Origin: Acidimicrobiaceae bacterium
GTDB taxonomy: Bacteria; Actinomycetota; Acidimicrobiia; Acidimicrobiales; Aldehydirespiratoraceae
Length of the DNA: 48,000 bases
NCBI GenBank assembly: GCA_026708645.1
Contig: JAPOUM010000001.1
Location: 1 to 48,000 of the forward strand
Reading direction: 5' to 3'
Shown here in pieces: positions 16,772 to 27,007 of this stretch. Position numbers and translations under genes: made by a program. The notes beneath the pieces are model-generated. The model did no database searches and was not told the DNA's origin. It saw only the letters and a list, made by a program, of their open reading frames with translations. Every line of letters begins with the position of its first letter. The first letter of the stretch is position 1.

Positions 16772-19700
16772 GTGCCCGAAAGGATGCGTCCGACCCTGCC
16801 GGGCGGTTCGCGACTGCTCGCGCCGGGCAGGGTGCGACAGGCGTCTCGCTGTGCGACACTGCCGGGCGTGCTCGATCTGATCAGGGCTGCCGGGCCAGAC
16901 TGTCTTGGGCGCAGCGTCTTGGTCTCTCCCGGTCAAGCGCCGCCCGCGCCGTGGGCGCGATGTCCTCGGATGCGTGTGAGCGCCGAATCGCCCGACGCAG
17001 CGAAGGGGCGCCGGCTCCGGTCGGCTTGGCACGGCCGCGAGCGGTTGGTGATCGAGGTGGACGGCCCGCTCAGCGACGCTGCCCCTGTGCTTTCGTCGGA
17101 CTGGTGGCGATGGGGGCCCGGCCTGACACTGACGGGAGAGGTCTGGCGCCATCTCTTGGTGTCCAACGCCGTGGATGCACGGCATCCCGACCGGTTGCAC
17201 TTCGCTCCCATGCAACAGGCGCTCGCATCAGGCGCCCGACCTGCCGCCGCCGGAGCGCAGGGCGACGTCGTGTCGCCCGCCGGCGTTGCCGCTTGGTGCG
17301 ACGGCGGCCCTTCGGACACTTTCGCCGCTGAGGAACTGGGCGGCGCAGCGCTGTTCTGCGCCGCCAACCTGGCTGTCGGCGACTTGGAAGGTTTGCGGCA
17401 CTGCGAGCCGACAGCCGATCTGGCGCCCGATCAGCAGCGCGCCGTGAGCCATCTCGGCGGAGGGGCATGCATAGTCGCACCGGCCGGATCCGGCAAGACC
17501 CGAGTGCTCACGGAGCGAGCTCGCTGGCTGGTGCGCGACCTGGGCGTGTCGTCTTCAGCGGTGTGCCTGGTGGCCTTCAACGTGCGAGCCCGAGCCGAGA
17601 TGCAGCAGCGCACCAGCGACGTCGAAGGCCTCGAGGTGCGCACCCTCAACAGCCTGGCGCTGGCGGTGTGCAACGGGACCGGCCCCTTCAGGCGTCCCGT
17701 CAGTCATCGCCGGGTGGAGGTGATCGACGAGCCGGAGGTGCGGGACCTGCTGCAAGGACTGGTCGGCGAGCGCTCTCCCCGTCGTCGGCGCCGGGCCATG
17801 ACCGATCCCTTGGCGCCGTGGATCGAGGCGTTGAGCGCGTCCCGTCTCGGTTTGCGCGACCCCGTCGACGTCGAGAACGACTACGCCCCCGACGTCGAGG
17901 GTTTCGCTGATGTGGCGCCCGCCTACGCCGCTTTACTGGACGAGCGCGGCGTCGTCGACTTCGACCACCAGATCATTCGGGCTGTCGATGTGCTGCTCAG
18001 CGATCCGGCAGCTCGGGCGGTCGCCCGGCGGGTGTGCGGAGTGCTGCTAGTAGACGAGTTCCAGGATCTGACTCCGGCGCATCTGCTGATGATCCGGCTG
18101 CTGGCCGGTCCCAGAGCCGACGTGTTCGGGGTGGGCGACGACGATCAGACCATCTACGGCTATTCGGGCGCTTCGCCGCGTTGGCTGATCGAGTTCGAGC
18201 GCTTCTTCCCCGGCGCGGCCCGCCACCTGCTCGACGTCAACTACCGCTGCCCGCCGGGTGTGGTGGAGGCGGCTTCCAATCTGCTGTCGCACAACCGCAG
18301 CCGCATACCCAAGAACATCTTGTCCCGCCCCGGACGGTCCGCCGGTCTGCGTCGGGGGCTGTCCGACGCAGACCGGCCCGACAACCCTGGCGGTTCCGCT
18401 TCGGCGAAGCCGACGGCAGCGACCGAGCCCGCGGCAGCGATCGAGCCGGCGGCAGCGAACAAGGCAGCAGCATCAATCGAAAGAACGCAGGATCGCACAG
18501 AGTCGGCGGGGTCGGGCGATGCACTGCAGGCTGAGCCGGAGTCCGCAGCGTCGAGCGATGCGGCAGGATCCTTGGCGGTCGCTGCCGCTTTCGATGGTGG
18601 TCTGGCAGTGGTGGAGCATGTCAGGGCATTGATGGGCGCAGGCGCCGCGGCGCGTGACATCGCGGTGCTGACCAGGGTCAACAGCACCTTGCTGGCGCCG
18701 CAGATCATGCTCTGGGAAGCCGGCATCGACTGCATGAACCCGGTCGGGCCCTGGTTCTTGGAACGCACCGGCGTCGCTTCCATGCTGGCCTGGCTCAGGC
18801 TGGCCACCTCCGCGCAAGCCAGGCTGCCCGCCGACGCTCTGGCCACGGCGGCTAGGCGGCCGCCTCGAGGCATCTCTCCCCGGGTCGTCGACTGGATCGC
18901 CGAGCAGCGCAACGTGGGCGCCCTCAGGCGGCTGGCCGGACGCATCTCCGATCAGCGCACCGCCGAGCGGGTGGAGGACTTCGCCGACGATGTGGAACGC
19001 CTGTGCGACATGGCTCGCGACGGCGCTGACACTCTCGCCCTGCTCGAGGCGATCCGCGACGGCACGCAGCTTGGAGCGGTTCTCGACGAGCGCCTCGACG
19101 CTTCTCGTCGCACAGTGGACCGCTCCGCTCACGGCGACGATCTGCGGGCGCTCGTGTCGGTGGCGCCCCACTGCGCCGACCCGGCGGCTTTCGAGAACTG
19201 GCTGCGGCGCCGTCTGAGCGATGTCGGCCCCGATGGCGGCGAGGGCGATACCCGTGCCGCGCCGGCATGGGGCAGAGGCGTCCGTCTCGCCACCGTGCAT
19301 CGGGTCAAGGGTCTGGAGTGGCCTCATGTGATCGTCCTGTCAGTCACTCAGGGACTGATGCCGCACCGCCTCGCCGGCGACGTCGAGGAGGAGCGCCGCG
19401 TGTTCCATGTCGCCGTCACTCGCTGCTCTCAGTCGCTGCTGATCGTCGCTGACGGGCCTGAGTCGCCTTTCATCGCAGAACTGCAGCATCGCTCGAAGCA
19501 GACGCCCGCAGGTCTGCCGGCGGAGGATCGCGCCCGCCCTGGACGCAGCTCAGCGGCAGAAGATGATGCGCCGGAGCAGACCCAGGACCTCAGCAAGGGA
19601 ACCGAGGCGCCGAGCCGCTCGGTCGATTCCAAGAGTCAGGCCATCGACGCCGCGGCCGAGCCGGAGGCCGCTGCGATGTTCGAACGCCTGCGTCACTGGC

Positions 19701-19885
19701 GTCTGCAACGCAGCAGAGCCGACGGTGTGCCGGCTTTCGTGGTCTTCTCGGACGCGGTTCTGCGCGAGTTGGCTCGCCGACGGCCCACCACGGACGATGG
19801 CCTGCTGGCCGTGCCCGGCATCGGCCCGACCAAGCTCGACCGTTACCACGAAGACCTCAAAGCTCTCCTAGCCGGTGACGTGTAG
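16772..19885 (+). CDS. UvrD/Rep-family superfamily 1 helicase with HRDC tail
   Basis: A 1037-residue ATP-dependent DNA helicase. Motif I is APAGSGKTR (236-244). Motif II is LLVDEFQD (about 425-432), followed by GDDDQTIYGYSG and the DVNYRCP motif IV region. Motif V/VI shows RLATVHRVKGLEW and EERRVFHVAVTR. A C-terminal HRDC-like domain (about 965-1037) ends in VPGIGPTKLDRY. This layout resembles actinobacterial UvrD2-type repair helicases. Two parts are odd: an N-terminal region of about 210 residues that I cannot assign, and an alanine-rich low-complexity insert near 540-600. The start is uncertain: GTG 16772 is used, while ATG 16784 is in frame. The stop is 24 bases from the convergent sufU. 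Confidence 0.83.
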   Translation: MPERMRPTLPGGSRLLAPGRVRQASRCATLPGVLDLIRAAGPDCLGRSVLVSPGQAPPAPWARCPRMRVSAESPDAAKGRRLRSAWHGRERLVIEVDGPLSDAAPVLSSDWWRWGPGLTLTGEVWRHLLVSNAVDARHPDRLHFAPMQQALASGARPAAAGAQGDVVSPAGVAAWCDGGPSDTFAAEELGGAALFCAANLAVGDLEGLRHCEPTADLAPDQQRAVSHLGGGACIVAPAGSGKTRVLTERARWLVRDLGVSSSAVCLVAFNVRARAEMQQRTSDVEGLEVRTLNSLALAVCNGTGPFRRPVSHRRVEVIDEPEVRDLLQGLVGERSPRRRRRAMTDPLAPWIEALSASRLGLRDPVDVENDYAPDVEGFADVAPAYAALLDERGVVDFDHQIIRAVDVLLSDPAARAVARRVCGVLLVDEFQDLTPAHLLMIRLLAGPRADVFGVGDDDQTIYGYSGASPRWLIEFERFFPGAARHLLDVNYRCPPGVVEAASNLLSHNRSRIPKNILSRPGRSAGLRRGLSDADRPDNPGGSASAKPTAATEPAAAIEPAAANKAAASIERTQDRTESAGSGDALQAEPESAASSDAAGSLAVAAAFDGGLAVVEHVRALMGAGAAARDIAVLTRVNSTLLAPQIMLWEAGIDCMNPVGPWFLERTGVASMLAWLRLATSAQARLPADALATAARRPPRGISPRVVDWIAEQRNVGALRRLAGRISDQRTAERVEDFADDVERLCDMARDGADTLALLEAIRDGTQLGAVLDERLDASRRTVDRSAHGDDLRALVSVAPHCADPAAFENWLRRRLSDVGPDGGEGDTRAAPAWGRGVRLATVHRVKGLEWPHVIVLSVTQGLMPHRLAGDVEEERRVFHVAVTRCSQSLLIVADGPESPFIAELQHRSKQTPAGLPAEDRARPGRSSAAEDDAPEQTQDLSKGTEAPSRSVDSKSQAIDAAAEPEAAAMFERLRHWRLQRSRADGVPAFVVFSDAVLRELARRRPTTDDGLLAVPGIGPTKLDRYHEDLKALLAGDV

Positions 19886-19909
19886 AGATCCAAGAGACGG
19901 GCGTGAAGT

Positions 19910-20416
19910 TCAGTCGAAGGACTGGTCCAGGGCCTCCACCAAGGTGTTCCATGACAGCGTGGCGCATTTGATTCGCACCGGGAACTTCACCACGCCGCGC
20001 AGCGCCTCCAAGTCGCCGAGTTTCACGCCGTCAGGCTCGTTGCTTTCGCTGTCGCCTCCGCTTTCATCCTCGTGGTCGTCGAGGTCATCGCCGCTGCCGC
20101 CGATGCCGCTGCCGTGAATCGACATCATGTTCTTGAAGGCTCGCACCAGCTTCTGCGCCTCGTCCACGCTGCGGCCTTTCACGGCCGTGGACATCATCGA
20201 CGCCGACGACTGGCTTATCGAGCATCCCTGACCACCGGTGGACACCTCGGCGATGACCCCGTCGCGCACCTCCACATAGATGATGATCTCATCGCCGCAG
20301 AGCGGGTTGAACCCGACCGCCTGCACAGCCGGCGGCACCTCCAGCTCGCCGCGGTTGCGCGGGTTGCGGTAGTGGTCGAGGATGATCTCGCGGTAGAGGT
20401 CTTCTAGGCTGGCCAC
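19910..20416 (-). CDS. sufU: SufU-type Fe-S assembly protein with acidic insert
   Basis: A 168-residue IscU/SufU-like protein. The zinc/sulfur-acceptor ligands are Cys40 and Asp42 (NPLCGD), Cys65 (GQGCSIS) and Cys151 (IKCATLSW). SufU receives sulfur from the SufS desulfurase and relays it to the SUF scaffold. Residues about 101-130 form an acidic glycine-rich insert (GIGGSGDDLDDHEDESGG and on) sitting where SufU normally has its extra loop relative to IscU. The start is GTG 20416 with a GGGAG about nine bases upstream. It is the last gene of sufC-sufS-sufU, 92 bases after sufS. Confidence 0.88.
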   Translation of the reverse strand: MASLEDLYREIILDHYRNPRNRGELEVPPAVQAVGFNPLCGDEIIIYVEVRDGVIAEVSTGGQGCSISQSSASMMSTAVKGRSVDEAQKLVRAFKNMMSIHGSGIGGSGDDLDDHEDESGGDSESNEPDGVKLGDLEALRGVVKFPVRIKCATLSWNTLVEALDQSFD

Positions 20417-20508
20417 AGCGGCGCTCCCATCAGCCGCCGGCCGCGCGCCCGCGCCGCAGCCGCACCGGAGGCACGGGCTTCGCCTGCGTCACGAGCGTCA
20501 CCTGCGTG

Positions 20509-22619
<2,111 letters not shown>

Positions 22620-22626
22620 GGATGGA

Positions 22627-22632
22627 ATCCTA
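22627..22632 (-). promoter_or_regulatory. -10 element TAGGAT of sufCSU, leaderless
   Basis: TAGGAT on the minus strand is separated by seven bases from GTG 22619, so the sufC-sufS-sufU mRNA is predicted to be leaderless. Confidence 0.5.
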
Positions 22633-22749
22633 CGGCGCGCAGCGGTGACTACGGCGTGGCCGAGCCTGCTGCTTGCGGTAGCTTGTCGGCGTCGCCGGAT
22701 CCATGGTCGGGTTCGTGCTCGAGTCCGTGTCCGATCACGGGAGGGTCAC

Positions 22750-23865
22750 TTGAATTTCGCTTTCACAGACGAGCAGGAGCAGCTCAGAGAGTTCGTGCGA
22801 GGGTTCTTGGCGGACAAGTCGCCCGAGTCCGAAGTGCGCCGCCAGATGGAGACCGAGGCGGGCTTCGACGCCGAGGTCTGGGCTCAGCTCTGCGATCAGC
22901 TCGGTCTGGCCGCTTTGACGATCCCCGAGGAATACGGCGGCCAGGGCTTCAGCTGCGTCGAGCAGGTGGTGGCGCTCGAGGAGATGGGCAAGGCGCTGCT
23001 GTGCGCGCCGTTCTTCTCCTCCGCGGTGCTGGCCGCCAACACGCTGCTGCACTGCGGCGACGAAGCCGCCAAGCAGGCTCATCTGCCGACCGTCGCGTCG
23101 GGCGAGACCCGGGCGACGCTGGCCTTCACCGAGCAGAGCGGTCGCTGGGACTCCTCCGGCATCACCATGTCGGCCGCTCCCCAGGGCGACTCGTGGCGCC
23201 TCGACGGGGTGAAGATGTACGTTCTCGACGGCCATACCGCCGACCTGATACTGGTGGCGGCCCGCACTTCGGGCGGCGTGTCGCTGTTCAGCGTGGACGC
23301 GCAAGCTCGAGGCTTGACCCGCAGCGCCCTGTCCACCATGGACCAGACCCGCAAGCAGGCCAAGCTCGTCTTCGACGGGGTGTCCGCAACGCTGATCGGC
23401 GCCGAGGGGCGGGGCTGGCCGGTGCTGGAGACGGTGCTCGACCTGGCCGCGGTGGCTCTGGCGGCCGAGCAGGTGGGCGGCGCCCAGCAGTGCCTGGACA
23501 TGTCGGTGGACTACGCCAAGGTCCGTGTCCAGTTCGGGCGCCCGATCGGCTCGTTCCAGGCGATCAAGCACAAGTGCGCCGACATGCTTCTCGAGGTCGA
23601 GTCCGCCAAATCCGCCGCCTATTACGCGGCGTGGTGCGCGGCCGAGATGAACGACGAGCTGCCGCAGGTGGCGTCGCTGGCCAAGAGCTACTGCTCAGAG
23701 GCGTATTTCCATGCCGCGGCCGAGAACATCCAGATCCACGGCGGCATCGGCTTCACTTGGGAGCATCCGGCGCATCTCTACTACAAGCGTGCCAAAAGCT
23801 CTGAGCTGCTTTTCGGCGATCCCGCGTATCACCGCGAGCTGCTGGCCCAGCGCATCGGTTTGTGA
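22750..23865 (+). CDS. Acyl-CoA dehydrogenase family protein, non-canonical active site
   Basis: A 371-residue acyl-CoA dehydrogenase-fold flavoprotein. Family motifs include EYGGQGFS (61-68), TLAFTEQSG (123-131) and the C-terminal IQIHGGIGFTWEHP (327-340). In medium-chain dehydrogenases the catalytic glutamate lies in YEGT; here the aligned residues are LFGD, with Phe355 in place of Glu. Mycobacterial FadE subunits of heteromeric dehydrogenases can likewise lack this residue, so a partner subunit may be needed. I start at TTG 22750 because GGGAGGG (22739-22745) lies just upstream and the protein then begins at the family's usual N-terminus (NFAFTDEQEQLR); the open frame extends further upstream without homology. 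Confidence 0.82.
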   Translation: MNFAFTDEQEQLREFVRGFLADKSPESEVRRQMETEAGFDAEVWAQLCDQLGLAALTIPEEYGGQGFSCVEQVVALEEMGKALLCAPFFSSAVLAANTLLHCGDEAAKQAHLPTVASGETRATLAFTEQSGRWDSSGITMSAAPQGDSWRLDGVKMYVLDGHTADLILVAARTSGGVSLFSVDAQARGLTRSALSTMDQTRKQAKLVFDGVSATLIGAEGRGWPVLETVLDLAAVALAAEQVGGAQQCLDMSVDYAKVRVQFGRPIGSFQAIKHKCADMLLEVESAKSAAYYAAWCAAEMNDELPQVASLAKSYCSEAYFHAAAENIQIHGGIGFTWEHPAHLYYKRAKSSELLFGDPAYHRELLAQRIGL

Positions 23866-23947
23866 CCTCGGGTCCTGCGACGTCCTGCGACTCCGCCGCC
23901 GGCCGTGAAGAGGCGGTCTCCGTCAACGTGAAGAGGCGGCGCCGGGG

Positions 23948-24400
23948 GTGATCTGGCTTTTTGCGGCGGTCGGGCTGGCCGCGGTGGTGGCGATCGCTTT
24001 CGTTTCGGTGGGGATCGCCGTCGGCGGGATGGAAGCCGAGACCGCGCCTGCGGTGTATCGCTATTCCGACGCGGTGGAGTTCGTCGCTGATCGACTGCCC
24101 GACGAAGTGACCGCCAGAATCAGTCACAGCGACGTGGGCAGAGTGCTGCGCTGGCATCTCGACTGGTTCGCCGAGGTGGGTCTCGCCACCGACCACGGCG
24201 CAGAGTTGGGAGACCCGGCGGTCGCGGTCGGCGAGGTGGCCGTGGTCGACACGGACGCGGCTTGTGACGCCGTGGTGGCGCGTTCGCTTCGCGAGTCGGG
24301 CCCGGATCCGGTGGACGTGGTCTGCATCCTTGAGGCTCAGCTCGTCTACCTGTCGCAGATCGGAGCCCTCAGCGCCGGGGCGCCCCCGCCTGATCGCTGA
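23948..24400 (+). CDS. Small membrane-anchored protein of unknown function
   Basis: A 150-residue protein starting at GTG 23948. Residues 2-27 form one hydrophobic membrane segment. The rest is a soluble acidic domain with Val/Asp-rich stretches such as VVDTDAACDAVVARSL, and I cannot place it in a family. A 13-base direct repeat (CGTGAAGAGGCGG at 23904 and 23927) lies just upstream; its second copy contains AGAGG 11 bases before the start and may act as a weak ribosome-binding site. It follows the acyl-CoA dehydrogenase-like gene by 82 bases. Confidence 0.6.
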   Translation: MIWLFAAVGLAAVVAIAFVSVGIAVGGMEAETAPAVYRYSDAVEFVADRLPDEVTARISHSDVGRVLRWHLDWFAEVGLATDHGAELGDPAVAVGEVAVVDTDAACDAVVARSLRESGPDPVDVVCILEAQLVYLSQIGALSAGAPPPDR

Positions 24401-24494
24401 CCGCACCGCTGACCGCTGCCGGGTTGACGCCGGACATCCCGGACGCGGAATGGTTGTCTTGCGGAGCGGATTGTGCTTGAATGGCGCCACCAAG

Positions 24495-24510
24495 AGAAAG
24501 GAGGTGGTCC
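24495..24510 (+). promoter_or_regulatory. Extended Shine-Dalgarno matching the whole 16S 3' tail
   Basis: AGAAAGGAGGTGGTCC can pair over all 16 bases with the usual actinobacterial 16S rRNA 3' end (GGATCACCTCCTTTCT), with one G-U pair. The core AGGAGG is 8 bases before CTG 24513 and 12 before GTG 24517. It stands outside any large gene in a 486-base intergenic region. Confidence 0.5.
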
Positions 24511-24512
24511 AA

Positions 24513-24557
24513 CTGAGTGCTAAACGCTTTGTGACCTTGGAGGTGGCTGGCCGCTAG
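24513..24557 (+). CDS. Putative 14-codon ORF behind the extended SD
   Basis: CTG 24513 opens a frame reading LSAKRFVTLEVAGR and ending at TAG 24555. CTG is an unusual start, but the spacing to AGGAGG is ideal. Alternatives are TTG 24477 in the same frame (26 codons), ATG 24481 in another frame (11 codons, ending at TGA 24514), and GTG 24517 (5 codons). A 6-bp hairpin (ctggcg/cgccag, 24577-24594) follows. It could be a leader peptide, a small protein or an RNA element; I do not recognise it. Confidence 0.3.
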   Translation: MSAKRFVTLEVAGR

Positions 24558-24726
24558 CTACGGCAAGCTGGACCGACTGGCGAATCCCCGCCAGCTCCAC
24601 CCCCGGACCGAGTCGTCGGACTTAGTCACATCCGCTGGCGACGGCAGTCGCCGCCGACCACGAGACGGTCGACGAGGCTGCGCATGTCGTGAGGCTCGCC
24701 CGGGATTTCCGGCAAAAACCGATGGC

Positions 24727-24757
24727 AGCGGGGCGGGCTCTCGCAGCTCGCCCCGCT
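24727..24757 (+). terminator. GC-rich hairpin without T-run
   Basis: AGCGGGGCG (24727-24735) and CGCCCCGCT (24749-24757) form a perfect 9-bp stem with a 13-base loop. No T-run follows, so this may be a high-GC terminator or an RNA structure belonging to the short ORF upstream. Confidence 0.35.
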
Positions 24758-24788
24758 GTCGCGTCCGTGCCTGATTGAATTGCGACTC

Positions 24789-24831
24789 GAATCGCGACGA
24801 CTTGAATCGCGACGACTTGAATCGCGACGAC
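24789..24831 (+). repeat. 15-base tandem repeat, almost 3 copies
   Basis: Unit GAATCGCGACGACTT occurs at 24789 and 24804, and again as 13 of 15 bases at 24819. It lies about 60 bases upstream of the alpha/beta hydrolase gene, possibly in its promoter region. Confidence 0.8.
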
Positions 24832-24877
24832 CGGACCGCTACGACCGCGGCGCGGCGGCTGGGACTGCTGCGGCGGC

Positions 24878-24883
24878 TACGGT
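24878..24883 (+). promoter_or_regulatory. -10 element TACGGT, leaderless
   Basis: TACGGT is followed by six bases and ATG 24890. This favours ATG 24890 over the in-frame GTG 24887 as the hydrolase start. Confidence 0.4.
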
Positions 24884-24889
24884 GCGGTG

Positions 24890-25672
24890 ATGGACAGACG
24901 GTTCGTCGTCGACGGCAACGAGCTCGTCGCCCATCTGGCCCGCCCGTTGCAAGCCTTGGCGCCGCGGCCCGCCGTGGTGATAGTCCACGGCTTCCCCTCA
25001 GCGCCCGGCGGTGGCGGCAACTCCACCATGACGCTGCCTGCTCTGGCCGACCAGATAGTGAGCGAGACCGGCTTCGCCGCTCTGAGCTACGCCTCGCGGG
25101 GAGTGGCCGGCGCCCAAGGCGACTTCTCGTTGGACGGCTGGCGGCGCGATCTGGTGGGCGCCATCGACTTTCTGGAGTCGGTAGTCGAATGCGACGGCGT
25201 CTGGCTCGTCGGTTTCGGCACCGGCGGCGCCTTGTCGGTGGTGGTGGCCGCCGGCGATCAGCGAGTGCGGGGAGTGGCGTCGATGGCCGCTCCCGCCGAC
25301 TTCGAGGACTGGGCACGCAACCCTCGCAAGCTGCTGTTGTGGGCACGGGAGACAGGTGTGGTGCGCGATCCGCTGTTCCCTTCCAGCTTCGACCGCTGGG
25401 CGGCGGAACTGAGCGCGCTGCGAGCTGTGGAGGCCGCCGAGTCCTTGGGCGAGCGCTCGCTGTTGGTTCTGCACGGCAGCGACGACGAGACCGTGCCGGT
25501 GTTCGACGCGCGGGTCATAGCCGACGCCTGCCCCGGCGCCGATCTGCGCATCATCGTCGGGGCTGCCCATCATCTGCGGCAAGACCCGCGTGCTGTGGCG
25601 GTGCTGCTGGGCTGGCTGGAGCGTCAGCGTTCGTCGCTGCAGCCGGCGAGTCCCGCGGCAGAGTCAACCTGA
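24890..25672 (+). CDS. Alpha/beta hydrolase-fold protein lacking the nucleophile serine
   Basis: A 260-residue alpha/beta hydrolase-fold protein. VIVHGFPSAPGG (30-41) is the oxyanion-loop region, YASRG follows near 67-71, the late HGSDDETVP carries the acid residue and GAAHH near 224 the histidine. At the nucleophile elbow (normally G-x-S-x-G) the sequence is GFGTG (108-112), so glycine 110 replaces serine. The protein is therefore either non-catalytic, uses another residue, or belongs to a non-hydrolase subfamily. Its last 122 bases overlap, in antisense, the 3' end of the histidine kinase gene. Confidence 0.8.
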   Translation: MDRRFVVDGNELVAHLARPLQALAPRPAVVIVHGFPSAPGGGGNSTMTLPALADQIVSETGFAALSYASRGVAGAQGDFSLDGWRRDLVGAIDFLESVVECDGVWLVGFGTGGALSVVVAAGDQRVRGVASMAAPADFEDWARNPRKLLLWARETGVVRDPLFPSSFDRWAAELSALRAVEAAESLGERSLLVLHGSDDETVPVFDARVIADACPGADLRIIVGAAHHLRQDPRAVAVLLGWLERQRSSLQPASPAAEST

Positions 25673-26846
25673 ACTCCGCTCCGAAGCCCTCACGAGAGGT
25701 CACGCTCACTTCGCCGCCGTGGTTGAGCGCCACGTGGCGCACGATCGACAGTCCCAGACCTGTGCCTCCCGTGTTGCGACCGCGTGCGCGGTCGACGCGG
25801 TAGAAGCGCTCGAAGATGCGGCTCTGCTCTGCCGCGGGAATGCCGATGCCCTGATCGCTCACCGAGACCGTCGAATGCTGCGCTCCTGCTGACGCCGTCA
25901 CATCGACACGGCCTCCCGGCTCGCTGAACTTGACGGCGTTGTCGAGCAGGTTGAACACTGCCGATTCGAGATGGCGCCTTGAGCCGCTGACAGGCGCCAG
26001 ACCGCCAGGAATCGAAGCGACCACCTGGACTCGGCGCTGCTCGGCGCTCTCGGTGATGCGGTCGACGGCCGCGGCGATCACCTTGCCGATGTCGAGCGGC
26101 GCCGCCACATGGCCGCTGTCGTCCTCTAGCAGCGAAAGGGTCAGCAGGTCTTCGATGGTGTCGGCCACCCGCTGAATCTCGAACTGCATCCGCTCCACGA
26201 GCTGCCGCGCCACCTGCGGATCCGGGTCGCTGCTCAGCGTGTCGGCCAGCAGGCTCAGCGCGCCGATCGGGGTTTTCAGCTCGTGGCTGACGTTGGCCAC
26301 GAAGTCTTTGCGCACCGACTCGACGCGCTGCGACTCTGTGGTGTCGCGCACCAGAGCCACCGCGCCGAGCATCTCACCGTCGTTGAGCAGAGGGCAGGCC
26401 CGCACCTCGTAGCTCTTGCGGGGCTCGGCGTGCAGTTCGACGCTGCTGGTGACCTCTTCGCCGTTGCGTGCCCTTTCAAGCAGTTCTTCGATCATGCCGG
26501 CCACGAGCGCTTCGCCGTGGCGCGCTCGCAGCACCGAGTCCGCTGCTGTGTTGCGGGCCACTATCTGTCCTGAAGCGTCACAGAGCACCAGCCCCGTCCA
26601 CAGGGCGTCGAGGCTTGAGGCGATGCGCTGCCGAGCGACTTCGGCGTCTCGTCTGGCGGTTTCGGCCGTCTCGGCGCGCCTGCGGGCCTCGGTCACCGTC
26701 TGACGGACCGCCGAGCGGCGCTCAGTCCCGCGCGGCGTCGCGGCCGTGCTGCGCCGCAGCCAGCGCCGCAATCGGATCCGTTCGGTGACGAGAACCGCGA
26801 CGGCGAGCATCAGCAGTGCCGCCAGCGCGCCGAGCATCGCAGTCAT
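25551..26846 (-). CDS. SenX3/PhoR-like sensor histidine kinase
   Basis: A 431-residue membrane sensor kinase. One membrane segment lies at 3-21, a coiled linker rich in Ala/Arg/Glu near 45-75, and a PAS-like domain about 75-175. The phosphorylated histidine lies in VSHELKTPIGAL. The ATP-binding N box is FNLLDNAVKFSEPGG, and G boxes are DQGIGIP and GGTGLGLSIV. Its position at the end of pstSCAB-phoU strongly suggests a phosphate sensor like SenX3 or PhoR, which would control a PhoP/RegX3-type regulator. No response regulator gene lies in the window. The C-terminal tail after the catalytic domain is Ala/Pro-rich and runs antisense into the hydrolase gene. Confidence 0.87.
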   Translation of the reverse strand: MTAMLGALAALLMLAVAVLVTERIRLRRWLRRSTAATPRGTERRSAVRQTVTEARRRAETAETARRDAEVARQRIASSLDALWTGLVLCDASGQIVARNTAADSVLRARHGEALVAGMIEELLERARNGEEVTSSVELHAEPRKSYEVRACPLLNDGEMLGAVALVRDTTESQRVESVRKDFVANVSHELKTPIGALSLLADTLSSDPDPQVARQLVERMQFEIQRVADTIEDLLTLSLLEDDSGHVAAPLDIGKVIAAAVDRITESAEQRRVQVVASIPGGLAPVSGSRRHLESAVFNLLDNAVKFSEPGGRVDVTASAGAQHSTVSVSDQGIGIPAAEQSRIFERFYRVDRARGRNTGGTGLGLSIVRHVALNHGGEVSVTSREGFGAEFRLTLPRDSPAAATNADAPASPAAPPQHAGLAADDGQPRR

Positions 26847-27007
26847 CGTGGTATCAGCGTCATTGTGCCTGTGTCATCGCAGTAGCGCAGTCATCTGCGC
26901 CATTGTGGCAGCGCAATCGGCAACGTCATTGCAGCAGCGCAGTCATCGTGACGCTGAGCGGCGCTGAGTGGCGCTGAGTGACGCAGCCGGCGCGGCTCGC
27001 CGGCCGG

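Noticed and set aside
24577..24594. tRNA or T-arm-like hairpin
   Set aside because: A single 6-bp hairpin is present but no acceptor stem, anticodon arm or TTCGA loop can be found around it.
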